Assembly (NCBI GenBank): GCA_007571365.1
Contig: RKRN01000226.1
Coordinates: 1-61,725 of the forward strand
DNA length: 61,725 bases
Origin: Candidatus Latescibacterota bacterium
GTDB lineage: Bacteria > Latescibacterota > UBA2968 > UBA8231
Direction: 5' to 3'
Of the stretch, positions 34,601 through 42,334 are shown piece after piece; position 1 is the stretch's first letter, and each line of letters begins with the position of its first letter. The position numbers and the translations under genes are program-made. The notes beneath the pieces were generated by a model, which saw only the letters and a program-made list of their open reading frames with translations, did not search any database and was not told the origin of the DNA.

Positions 34601-35169
34601 CGCTGTAGATCGGCTTGAGTGGCTTCTAGGCGGTTCCGCGTGGAGCGCCGACGAACTTTGTACTTGGTGATGCCGGCGGCCTCTTCGAGGATGCGGCGGC
34701 GGTTCTCGGTCTTGTCGCTGATGATTTCATCGACCATGCCCTGTTCCATCACCGCATAAGAACCTTGGCCCAAACCGGTATCCATGAGCAGGTTGGCGAT
34801 GTCTAGGAGGCGGCAGGGGATCTTGTTGAGCAGGTAATCGCTTTCGCCGGAGCGGAAAAGACGCCGGGTTAGCACGACCTCGGCGAATTCGATGGGCAGG
34901 GCGTTGTCGCGATTTTCGATTGCCAGCGCGACTTCGGCCATCCCGAGGGCCTTGCGCTGGCGAGTGCCGGCAAAGATCACGTCCTCCATGCGCTGGCTGC
35001 GAAACGTGCCGGCGCGCTGCTCGCCTAAGACCCAGCGGATGGCCTCCACCACATTGGACTTGCCGCAGCCATTGGGGCCGACGATGGCGGTAATGCCCGG
35101 TTCAAAGGGAATGACGATCTTTTGGGCGAAGGACTTAAAACCGAAAATCTCAAGTTGATTGAGGCGCAC
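31603..35169 (-). CDS. smc: Chromosome segregation ATPase SMC
   Basis: 1188 residues, full-length condensin subunit. Walker A GPNGCGKSN at 31-39; coiled coils ~170-500 and ~680-1010; hinge ~520-670 (GVLGDLVEVDAKYARAVEVAL); C-terminal head with signature LLSGGERAL and Walker B FCILDEVDAPLDD. SMC dimers with ScpA and ScpB extrude DNA loops and separate origins. A candidate promoter lies upstream on the minus strand (TTGACA 35303-35298, 18-nt spacer, TACTTA 35279-35274). No scpA, scpB or ftsY is adjacent. Confidence 0.97.
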   Translation of the reverse strand: MRLNQLEIFGFKSFAQKIVIPFEPGITAIVGPNGCGKSNVVEAIRWVLGEQRAGTFRSQRMEDVIFAGTRQRKALGMAEVALAIENRDNALPIEFAEVVLTRRLFRSGESDYLLNKIPCRLLDIANLLMDTGLGQGSYAVMEQGMVDEIISDKTENRRRILEEAAGITKYKVRRRSTRNRLEATQADLQRIEDIIAEVKRQVDYLGRQVGRARRYRELKGELDQLDVRLGRQRFFALSTQIAPLREEFAALSKAAEEGYTRFTSREAALEKARLVLTEAEKAMQEAGLELNRRIEAIHEREQHLVAVRERREAAEQIRQRTARECADYRSQLKAVQQQRRDNTAHLNQARTTFVQLEQELQTHQQCAAQAEEEYDRYRAELDQRQRGRMEYLRQGSDISRALERQQAERDALDERAVAMRGEEDAATAEREQALQAAGEAEIARAETRQQLFTGQQQRAAATAEREQTEKDRRHLGAQRAAAQRAAEANQARLQVLEKVRAGYQGYQSGVRTLMLESPHAALFRGVLGDLVEVDAKYARAVEVALGEALQALIADSDSGLLKGIAHLRARSGRVGILSLAAPPRPLGPALTPTPMPGLRGRLLDYVHPEASIAPLIAGLLHNTFLVDDLQTALALTRRYPAAYVRCVTADGDAIDLFGLASGGQSQAEDSGVLGRGREIRTLRSLAAHQKARYAALGPRLATLAEQLAALTQRIESLAAERETWRTKEREQRHQHQRARADAARLAARLEQLHGESTRLAKRRQALDQSIAEQTEHLRHNEAASTRLSAESSALAEALKQSETRRRERREALGILQVEHARTAEIVQGLERDASRLKNIDENLHHTIERLAAEGVAAEHQQAECSAHSTALTDELKGLHQGRDTLAAEQDQRRQHWAAANTQNRELQDSISHLQRQLNQQREQRTSLEVRISELQLQTQHIRTRLQEEYHCDVAALGPLGQALDEETAQQRIDQLRQSLQRLGSVHLGVLEEHQEQKERYDFLRQQRDDLVIAAEDLKKTLGLIDRTARRMFLKSFEQIREQFKGTFVRFFPGGEADLHLEENVDALEAHIDIIARPRGKRLQNIALLSGGERALTAIALLFAIYQVKPSPFCILDEVDAPLDDANINRFVRVLKEFARETQFVVVTHNKITMAAADALHGVTMPEEGVSQLVSVRVEGEELEAAAAG

Positions 35170-35317
35170 GGTCTAGCTCCTGCCGGGCGCTGGGGAGGAG
35201 CGCTCCGCTGGGGGAGAGGGTGAGGTGCGGGCGATGCTAGGGGAGCGGGTGAGGCTTGGGGAAAGCCGTTGACTAAGTACTCAAAAATGAGCAACGCTGT
35301 CAAGGCAATTGCCGCGC

Positions 35318-35806
35318 TCAGCAGTCCAGGGCCGAATCATCAACCGCAGCGGAATCGTCTTCCTTGCCCATGGCAATGATGTGCTCGGCGGCGATCTCTT
35401 GGCGACCTGCGTATCCGGCGTTCAGTTCGTGCCAATAGGCGACTTGGGGTTCGCCGCGCTGCCAGCACAACAGCACCCAGCGGCCTTGATAGGTGGTGGG
35501 GAAGTCGAGGAGGCCGCGCTCGAGGCCGCCGACCGGGAAGCGGATGCCTTCGGAGATGATTTCCTCGGCGACGATGCGCTTGATGTCGGTGATTAGGTCG
35601 TTGATGCGGCGCCGGTGCTGGTTGAAGTCATCGCGGTCGGGGTTGGTACTGCGGGTGACCGCTTGGCCCCAGAGTGCGTCGAGCATTTGCAATTTTTGGT
35701 CGTGATAGACCACGGCCCCCTTCTTGACCTCTATGCGCTGGAGCGCGTCTTCTAGCTGAGGCAGTTTGGCGTTGGCCTCTTCAATGGTAAATGCCTTGCG
35801 CGTCAT
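35318..35806 (-). CDS. DUF2203 family protein
   Basis: 162 residues. FTIEEANAKLPQLEDAL at the N-terminus and GLLDFPTTYQGRWVLLCWQRGE...YWHELNAGYAGR at the C-terminus are the two hallmark segments of DUF2203, a family of unknown function. An amphipathic helical middle section separates them. Upstream of smc on the same strand with a ~150-nt gap; probably a separate transcript. No cofactor or catalytic motif can be named. Confidence 0.85.
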   Translation of the reverse strand: MTRKAFTIEEANAKLPQLEDALQRIEVKKGAVVYHDQKLQMLDALWGQAVTRSTNPDRDDFNQHRRRINDLITDIKRIVAEEIISEGIRFPVGGLERGLLDFPTTYQGRWVLLCWQRGEPQVAYWHELNAGYAGRQEIAAEHIIAMGKEDDSAAVDDSALDC

Positions 35807-35898
35807 GCGGCAAAGTATAGGTATTGCGATGCCGTGCTACAAGCCCTTGCGCTGCTTTTGGCGATGCGTGATATTTAGCACTGTTTTGCGATATGGAA

Positions 35899-35929
35899 GG
35901 GGTCGGCGTAGCCAGCCCCGTCTTTTTTT
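35899..35929 (+). terminator. Terminator-like hairpin in the gatC leader
   Basis: GGGGTCGGC (35899-35907), loop GTA, GCCAGCCCC (35911-35919): eight of nine positions pair (one G-T, one C-A mismatch), followed by seven T at 35923-35929. It is oriented to stop plus-strand transcription, yet no plus-strand gene lies before it; gatC begins 24 nt later. It may be an attenuator or end a short leader RNA. Confidence 0.6.
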
Positions 35930-35952
35930 GAGCTAAATTCCTAAGTTCACCT

Positions 35953-36240
35953 ATGGCGGTTACGATAGAAGAGGTCCACGAGGTTGCCGAGTTAGCGCGG
36001 TTGCGCTTTTCGCTCGCCGAAAAAGAAAGACTGGTCGGACAACTCAATCGCATCTTGCGCTATATGGACACGCTCAACGAGCTAGACACCACTGGCGTAG
36101 AGCCAACGTCCCACGTGCTACCCCTCGCCAACGCGTTTGGCCGCGATGAGGCAACGTCCTTTCCCGCCGCGGCCGAAATCATCGCCGCGGCCCCGCAGCG
36201 CCAAGAGAATTACTTCAAAGTTCCGAGAATCATCGATTGA
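35953..36240 (+). CDS. gatC: Asp-tRNA(Asn)/Glu-tRNA(Gln) amidotransferase subunit C
   Basis: 95 residues. VHEVAELARLRFSLAEKERLVGQLNRIL, the ELDTTGVEPTSHVLPL turn and the C-terminal YFKVPRII are characteristic of GatC, the small belt subunit that stabilises GatA-GatB, which amidates Glu-tRNA(Gln) or Asp-tRNA(Asn). gatA and gatB are not in this window; gatC stands before pyrG instead. No clear SD before ATG 35953. Confidence 0.95.
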   Translation: MAVTIEEVHEVAELARLRFSLAEKERLVGQLNRILRYMDTLNELDTTGVEPTSHVLPLANAFGRDEATSFPAAAEIIAAAPQRQENYFKVPRIID

Positions 36241-36309
36241 CTATTCAGAAGCGGAGGCAGGGCCCTGTCGCCGCTTCTTTGTTTGGCCAGCTCGTAAGGA
36301 GCGCACAAC

Positions 36310-38100
36310 GTGGCCAGAGAATACAAAGGCCCCAAATACGTCGTCGTAACCGGCGGCGTGATAAGCGGCGTGGGCAAGGGCTTGACCACTGCTTCCATCG
36401 GCAAGATTCTGCAGCAGTACGGTTACAGCACCACGGCCGTCAAAATTGATCCGTATATCAACTACGACGCCGGCACCATGCGGCCCACCGAGCACGGCGA
36501 GGTGTGGGTGACCGACGACGGCGGCGAAATCGATCAGGATTTGGGCAACTACGAGCGCTTCTTAGGCTTGGATCTGCCGCGCTCCAACAACCTGACCACC
36601 GGGCAGATTTACCTCACGGTCATCGAGCGCGAGCGGCGCGGCGAATATCTCGGCGAGACCGTGCAGCCGATCCCCCACATTACGGACGAGATAACCCGCC
36701 GCTTGCAGGAGGCCGGCGCGGGCTACGACATCGTGTTAGTCGAAATAGGCGGCATTGTCGGCGACTACGAAAACGAGCCGTTCCTCTTCGCGGTGAAGAC
36801 CTTGGAGCGGGACTTGGGCGAGGAGCACTTTGCACACCTGCTAATCACCTATCTGCCCATCCCTCCCCACGTCGGCGAAATGAAGACCAAGCCCACGCAG
36901 CAGGCCATTCGCATGCTCAGCGAGCACGGCATTTTCCCTGACTTCATCGTCTGTCGCGCCGAGACCGCCACCGACGAGGTGCGCAAGAAAAAAATCCAGA
37001 TCGGGGCCAACGTGCCCTACGACCACATCATTTCGGCCCCGGACTCGGAGACGATCTACAACATCCCGCTGGTCTTGGAACAGGAGAGGCTCGGCGAAAA
37101 GATCCTCAGTCGGCTCGGCTGCGTGCCCAAGAAGGCTCCAGACTGGCGGCCTTGGCTGGAACTGGTCAAGCGCAGTCGGCAGCCGCGGCAGTGTGTCCGC
37201 GTGGCCGTGGTCGGCAAATACGTGGTCACGGGCGATTTTCAACTCACGGACTCGTACATCTCGGTCAATCAATCGCTGATACACGCTGGCGTGGCGTCGG
37301 ATGCACGGGTCGAGATCACTTGGATTGACGGCCATCAGTTTGAGCGCGGCGAAATGGAGCTGGCCGTGCTCGACGCATTCGATGGCATTATCGTCCCCGG
37401 GGCCTTTGGTGCGGGAGGGGCCGAAGGGGTGATTGCGGCCATTCGCTACGCCCGCGAGCACAACATCCCCTACTTGGGCCTGTGCTACGGCTTGCAACTG
37501 GCCGTGATCGAATACGCCCGCAATGTCGCCGGGATCGCCGAGGCTACTTCCGAAGAGTTTGACGCGGATTCCGAGTGGAAGGTCATCTGCGTCCAAGACA
37601 CCGAGCAAAAGAGTGCCTTAAAAGAAAACCGCTACGGCGGCAGCATGCGCTTGGGCGCGTATGCCGCGGTGTTCAAAAGCGACAGCCGCGTCCTCCAGCT
37701 TTACGATGCGTCGGGCCGCCTCGCCGAAGATGCCCGCCGCATCGAACAACTGCTGGCCAATCCCGACCAAGCGTTCCGCATTGGCTTGGTCATGCTGGAG
37801 CGCGACAAAGTCGCCTTGGAGCGACACCGCCATCGCTACGAAGTATCGCCCCGCTTCGTCGAATTGCTCGAAGAAGAGGGGTTGGTATTTTCGGGGTATC
37901 ACCGCCGCGTGGACGGCACGCGCTTGATGGAGTTTATCGAATTGCCAGACCACCGCTTCTTTATTGCCACCCAAGCCCATCCCGAGTTCAAGTCGCGGAT
38001 GGACAACCCATCACCCCTGTTTGCCGGATTTGTCGAGGCCGCGCTGGCCTACCAACAGGAGGTCGCAAGCTATGAGGAGAGGCAGGCGGCGGCCTCCTAG
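36310..38100 (+). CDS. pyrG: CTP synthase
   Basis: 596 residues. The N-terminal synthetase domain begins KYVVVTGGVISGVGKG (P-loop 15-24) with the UTP/CTP-binding KIDPYINYDAGTM; a glutamine amidotransferase domain from ~300 has the nucleophile C392 (GLCYGLQ) and a His/Glu pair near the end (HPEFKSR). Converts UTP to CTP using ATP and glutamine. Starts at GTG 36310. The C-terminus is somewhat long relative to E. coli (545). The LptC/A-like gene begins within its last codons; the kds genes often found between pyrG and lptC are missing. Confidence 0.97.
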   Translation: MAREYKGPKYVVVTGGVISGVGKGLTTASIGKILQQYGYSTTAVKIDPYINYDAGTMRPTEHGEVWVTDDGGEIDQDLGNYERFLGLDLPRSNNLTTGQIYLTVIERERRGEYLGETVQPIPHITDEITRRLQEAGAGYDIVLVEIGGIVGDYENEPFLFAVKTLERDLGEEHFAHLLITYLPIPPHVGEMKTKPTQQAIRMLSEHGIFPDFIVCRAETATDEVRKKKIQIGANVPYDHIISAPDSETIYNIPLVLEQERLGEKILSRLGCVPKKAPDWRPWLELVKRSRQPRQCVRVAVVGKYVVTGDFQLTDSYISVNQSLIHAGVASDARVEITWIDGHQFERGEMELAVLDAFDGIIVPGAFGAGGAEGVIAAIRYAREHNIPYLGLCYGLQLAVIEYARNVAGIAEATSEEFDADSEWKVICVQDTEQKSALKENRYGGSMRLGAYAAVFKSDSRVLQLYDASGRLAEDARRIEQLLANPDQAFRIGLVMLERDKVALERHRHRYEVSPRFVELLEEEGLVFSGYHRRVDGTRLMEFIELPDHRFFIATQAHPEFKSRMDNPSPLFAGFVEAALAYQQEVASYEERQAAAS

Positions 38101-39934
38101 TTCGGTGGGTGATATTATCGCCTCAATGGGCCGCGCTTTCCCAAGGGGAGCGCGGCTTTTTCGCGCCGGTTGCTGCGGGGCTGTGCTTTGGGCCTGTGGC
38201 ACCGGAGAAGTGCCCGAAGAGCCGTTGCAAATTCCCCCAGTCGATGGGGAGGCATGGGACGCGCACATTGAGCTGGGCCGCCCCGGCTATCGCATCCAGA
38301 TCCGCGCCGCTTATTTGCGCGAATTTTCCAAGTCAGAACAGCTCGTCGCCACCGGCGGCGTCGAGGTCTCGTTCCGCGGCGCCGAGGCCGTTTCGACGCT
38401 GAGGGCCGAGCGCTTAGTGCTAGAGCACAAGCGGGATCGCTTTGGCGTAGCTGGCGGCGTGGTTTTGCACGCTGGGGACAGCCTAACGGTGCAGGCCGAC
38501 ACCCTATCGTGGGAAAGTGCCTACGAGCAATTGCACATTCCGGGTGCGCTGCGCGTGGAGGTTAGCCAAGGACGCGAGTGGGGCCGCAATCTCACGAGCA
38601 ATCTCGCCGTGGATGCGTGGTCCTTAGAAGGGGTTGAGGGCCTCTGGCGCGGTCGGGATGGGGTACTGGTGGAAGTGCGCGCCCAGCGCGAAGACAGCCG
38701 CCGCGTCGAAGGGGTGCAAGAGATCGTCTACGACAGCGTCGAGGTGCGCTACGATGGGGTGCGATTGACCGGGCCGCACGCCACGTTCCGGCCCGAGGCG
38801 CACCGCTTTGACATCAGCGGCGGGGTTGAGGGAGCCGACTCGCTGGCGCAGTTTGCGGCCGACGAAGTCGCGGTGGATGCACAAAAGCAGCGGCTAGTGG
38901 CCCGAGGCGCGGTGCGCTACCAAGACGAAGAGGCCGAGCTGCGAGCTACACAAGTAGAAGAGCAGCGCGGCTCAGCGCTATTGCAGGCTGTCGGGGAGCC
39001 AGCGACCTTTGTGCAGGGCCAGCGGCAGATCGAGGCGCAGCGATTGACGTATTCGCGTTCCGTGCGGGAACTGACCGCGCAGGGCGGGGTGGCCTTGCGC
39101 GCCGGAGCGCGCGCGCTGACGGCCCAAATCCTCCGCTATACGCGCGTCGGCCAAGTCCATGCCGAGGGCGCGGTCGCGCTAAGGGCACCCGAGTTGGACG
39201 GCGCACTCGCTGGCGATTCGCTCTTTTTCGACTTGGAGCAAGAGACGGGTTGGCTGCGGGGCACCCCTTCGTTGCGGCGGCGCGAACTCGTGCTCGCGGC
39301 CCCGGTGCTGCAGTTCGATCTCGCGCGCGGTCGGCTGGCCGGGAGCGGCGGTTTTGCCCTGCGTGCCGAAGGGCTAGAGGTCGCGGCCACGCGCGGTGCA
39401 TACGAAGCGGATTCGACGCGGGTGCTGGTCGCCGAGGGCGTAGTGCTGGAAGAACGGGATGGCGAGCGCGACTACCACAGCCGCCTGATAGCCGATTCCA
39501 TGGTCGTCGCTTTGGCCGACAGCCAAGTCGAGTGGATCGCCATACCCGGCCAAGTGAGCGGCCAAATTGAGGTGGGCGACCGCCATAGCTGGATCGAGGG
39601 CCGGGGCGGGCACGTCTCTATGGTCGATGGAGACTTGGAGCGGGTTGAAGTGAGTGCGGCAGCCGACGTGACGCATCGCCGGGCCGCAAACGAAGAGATC
39701 AATCGCTTTCGCGGGCAGCAGATGACCCTGTACTTTGACGCGGCCGGGTTGCGCCGGGCTTTGGTACAGGGCGCGGCCGAGTTGGTCACGCGGCTGCAAG
39801 AGGACGAAGAGGTCTCGGTCAACGAGGTCAGCGGCGAAGAATTGGATATTCGCTTTGCCGAAGGGTCGCTGGCTGAGGTGCGGGTGGGGCCGGAGATTGA
39901 GGGGCGTTACTATCCGCCCCTAGAGGAGCCGTAA
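38072..39934 (+). CDS. Fused LptC/LptA (OstA)-like lipopolysaccharide transport protein
   Basis: 620 residues from ATG 38072, which has AGGAGG at 38057-38062; ATG 38126 would start closer to the signal peptide. A lipobox-like LWACGTG follows the hydrophobic stretch. The mature part is made of repeating beta-hairpins ([41 protein letters not shown]), the beta-jellyroll of LptC, LptA and LptD N-domains, which carry lipopolysaccharide across the periplasm. It is far longer than LptC or LptA (~190), so it probably combines both. It overlaps pyrG and is followed by lptB with a 1-nt gap. Confidence 0.8.
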   Translation: MRRGRRRPPSSVGDIIASMGRAFPRGARLFRAGCCGAVLWACGTGEVPEEPLQIPPVDGEAWDAHIELGRPGYRIQIRAAYLREFSKSEQLVATGGVEVSFRGAEAVSTLRAERLVLEHKRDRFGVAGGVVLHAGDSLTVQADTLSWESAYEQLHIPGALRVEVSQGREWGRNLTSNLAVDAWSLEGVEGLWRGRDGVLVEVRAQREDSRRVEGVQEIVYDSVEVRYDGVRLTGPHATFRPEAHRFDISGGVEGADSLAQFAADEVAVDAQKQRLVARGAVRYQDEEAELRATQVEEQRGSALLQAVGEPATFVQGQRQIEAQRLTYSRSVRELTAQGGVALRAGARALTAQILRYTRVGQVHAEGAVALRAPELDGALAGDSLFFDLEQETGWLRGTPSLRRRELVLAAPVLQFDLARGRLAGSGGFALRAEGLEVAATRGAYEADSTRVLVAEGVVLEERDGERDYHSRLIADSMVVALADSQVEWIAIPGQVSGQIEVGDRHSWIEGRGGHVSMVDGDLERVEVSAAADVTHRRAANEEINRFRGQQMTLYFDAAGLRRALVQGAAELVTRLQEDEEVSVNEVSGEELDIRFAEGSLAEVRVGPEIEGRYYPPLEEP

Positions 39935-39935
39935 G

Positions 39936-40667
39936 GTGGCATTGGAAACGCATGCCTTGAGCAAGTGCTACGGGGGGCGGGCGGTCGTCGATGAGGTCAG
40001 CATCCGCGTCGAGCCCGGGGAAGTCGTCGGTCTGTTGGGGCCTAATGGCGCGGGCAAGACCACGACCTTTCACAGCATCGTCGGCTTCACTGTGCCGGAC
40101 GGAGGCCGCATCGTACTCAACGATGCGGATATCACCGGGCTGCCGATGTATCGCCGCGCACAGATGGGCATTGGCTACCTGCCGCAGGAGACCTCCATTT
40201 TTCGCAAGCTGAGCGTGGCCGACAACATTCGCGCCGTATTGGAAGCGCGCGGGGCCGACAAAGCGCACATCGCCGCGCGCCAGCGGCAACTGCTGACCGA
40301 GTTGGACTTGCTAGCACGCGCCAATCAGCGCGCCGACACGCTTTCGGGCGGCGAGACGCGCCGGGTCGAAATCGCACGGGCCTTGGCCGGCCAGCCGCAT
40401 TACATGCTCCTCGACGAGCCTTTTGCCGGCATTGATCCGCGCACGGTCGAGGACATCCAAAATATCATCGCCGAGCTAAGAAGCCGCGGGCTTGGCGTAC
40501 TGATTACCGATCACAATGTACGCGAGACCTTAGAAGTCGCCGCACGTGCCTATATCCTGATAGATGGTAAAATTTTAACCGCGGGCACGGCCGAAGAGCT
40601 AATTGCCAACGAGCAGGTACGGCGGATTTACCTCGGCGAGCGCTTTAGCTGGCGGGTCGATCGGTAG
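39936..40667 (+). CDS. lptB: Lipopolysaccharide export ABC ATPase LptB
   Basis: 243-residue ABC ATPase. Walker [12 protein letters not shown], the LptB-typical [15 protein letters not shown] after the Q-loop, signature [17 protein letters not shown], Walker [14 protein letters not shown], and switch His in TDHNVRET. Powers extraction of LPS from the inner membrane with LptF and LptG (not in window). GTG 39936 directly follows the LptC/A-like stop. The order lptC/A-lptB-rpoN is a widely conserved block. Confidence 0.96.
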   Translation: MALETHALSKCYGGRAVVDEVSIRVEPGEVVGLLGPNGAGKTTTFHSIVGFTVPDGGRIVLNDADITGLPMYRRAQMGIGYLPQETSIFRKLSVADNIRAVLEARGADKAHIAARQRQLLTELDLLARANQRADTLSGGETRRVEIARALAGQPHYMLLDEPFAGIDPRTVEDIQNIIAELRSRGLGVLITDHNVRETLEVAARAYILIDGKILTAGTAEELIANEQVRRIYLGERFSWRVDR

Positions 40668-40768
40668 GCGCGTTTGCACCTTGACTTTTCGCGCTGCACG
40701 GGCTTGTTTTTACAGCTATTAGCAAGGCAGATAATTTTCAATAAGTATTTAATTTACAATAACTTATA

Positions 40769-42244
40769 ATGATTCGTCCCCAGCAAAGTCCCAACTTGCG
40801 CTTCCAGCAAAGGATGGCACCGCAACTCATCCGATCGCTGCGGATATTGCAGATGTCCAACGCAGATTTGGCGCAGGAGATCAAGCAGCAACTCGAACTC
40901 AATCCCTTGCTCGAAGAGGTTGTTGAACTACGCGAAGAGGGGGAAGAGGAGATGCACGAGCGAGAGGAGGGGATCAAGGAAGAGGAGGAACTGCCGGCGG
41001 ACATGGAGGAGGTCGATTGGGACGCCTTGTTGGACGACCAGTTCGACGGGGCCGCGTACAATAGCGAGCGCACGGAATACGATCCCAATTGGGAGGCGGA
41101 TCGCGAGCCCCAAGAAAACCGCATCACCACCATGCCGCCCCTCTTAGAGCACCTGTACCGTCAGTTGGGCGAGATTGGTGATTTGGGGCTGGAAGAGCGC
41201 GCCATCGCCGAGTACATCATCGGCAATATCGACGAGCGCGGTTACGTTGGCTGTTCGCTCGCCGATATCGCCGATGATGCCGATCTACAAGTGGAAGTAG
41301 CTGCGGTCGAAAAGGTCCTGCGCGTCATTCAGTCTTTTGACCCGCCTGGGATTGGCGCACGCGACTTGCGCGAGTGTCTGATGATCCAGTTGAGCCAGCG
41401 CAACGATCCGCTCAGTGCGCTGGCCTTGCAGGTGGTGCGCGACCATCTAGCGGACCTGACGCACCGGCGTTTGCAGCCCATCGCCCGCGCCTTGGCCATT
41501 TCCAACGAGAAGCTCAAAGAGGTTTTGCAGGTCATTGAGCACCTCCAGCCAGATCCGGGGCTGTTGGCCAGCAGCGACTACGACCATCTCTTGACGCTAG
41601 GCAACGAAGCCGCGTACATCACGCCGGACTTGGTCGTCGAAAAAATGGGCGAGGAGTGGCATGTGTGGTTGGCCGACGGGTCCATGCCGTCCTTAAAGAT
41701 CAATCTTGAGTACCAGCATCTGCTCGAAAATGCCCATGGCGACGCCGAGAACGCGGTCAAGGACTACGTGGGCAAGAATCTCGACGACGCCCACTGGTTC
41801 ATCAACGCCATCCATCAGCGCCGCACGACCATGCTCAAGGTGAGTAACTACCTGTTGCAGGCGCAGTTGCCCTTTTTCGAGCAAGGGCCGTCGCGGTTGC
41901 GGCCCTTGGTCTTGCAGGATGTGGCTAAAGCCGTGGGAATGCACGTATCGACCATTAGCCGCGTCAGCAACGGCAAGTACATACAGACGCCGCACGGGGT
42001 CTTTGAACTGAAGTACTTCTTCGGCAACAAGCTCAGCACGGATGCGGGCGAAGATGTATCCGTGCGCTCGGTGAAGGATAAAATTGCACAGCTCGTCGCC
42101 GACGAGGACAAGGGCCAACCGCTTTCGGACCAACAGATCGTCGAAGCGCTGAGCAAGGGCGGCTTAAAAATTGCGCGCCGCACGGTGGCCAAATACCGCG
42201 GTCAGCTAAACATTCCTGCACGGCGGTATCGGCAGGGGCTATAG
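40769..42244 (+). CDS. rpoN: RNA polymerase sigma-54 factor
   Basis: 491 residues. Region I is glutamine- and leucine-rich (LRFQQRMAPQLIRSLRILQM); an acidic region II (~50-85) follows; the core-binding and DNA-binding parts end in the RpoN box ARRTVAKYRG at 469-478. Sigma-54 recognises -24/-12 promoters and needs AAA activators; none lies in this window. ATG 40769 has no SD; the leader 40730-40768 is strongly AT-rich, and TATAAT overlaps the start codon. The next gene begins ~90 nt later. Confidence 0.96.
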   Translation: MIRPQQSPNLRFQQRMAPQLIRSLRILQMSNADLAQEIKQQLELNPLLEEVVELREEGEEEMHEREEGIKEEEELPADMEEVDWDALLDDQFDGAAYNSERTEYDPNWEADREPQENRITTMPPLLEHLYRQLGEIGDLGLEERAIAEYIIGNIDERGYVGCSLADIADDADLQVEVAAVEKVLRVIQSFDPPGIGARDLRECLMIQLSQRNDPLSALALQVVRDHLADLTHRRLQPIARALAISNEKLKEVLQVIEHLQPDPGLLASSDYDHLLTLGNEAAYITPDLVVEKMGEEWHVWLADGSMPSLKINLEYQHLLENAHGDAENAVKDYVGKNLDDAHWFINAIHQRRTTMLKVSNYLLQAQLPFFEQGPSRLRPLVLQDVAKAVGMHVSTISRVSNGKYIQTPHGVFELKYFFGNKLSTDAGEDVSVRSVKDKIAQLVADEDKGQPLSDQQIVEALSKGGLKIARRTVAKYRGQLNIPARRYRQGL

Positions 42245-42334
42245 GAACAACGGCAACTTCACTGGAGATCGAGTCAACAACGTGCATTGGACCCAAGCAG
42301 ATCAACACGCGGCCCGCGACCGGATGGAGGACGA

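Noticed and set aside
36841-37608. 255-codon minus-strand frame opposite pyrG
   Set aside because: Asp/Val/His-rich antisense translation typical of codon-position mirroring.
40765-40770. TATAAT before rpoN as a promoter -10
   Set aside because: It overlaps the ATG, so transcription would start inside the gene.
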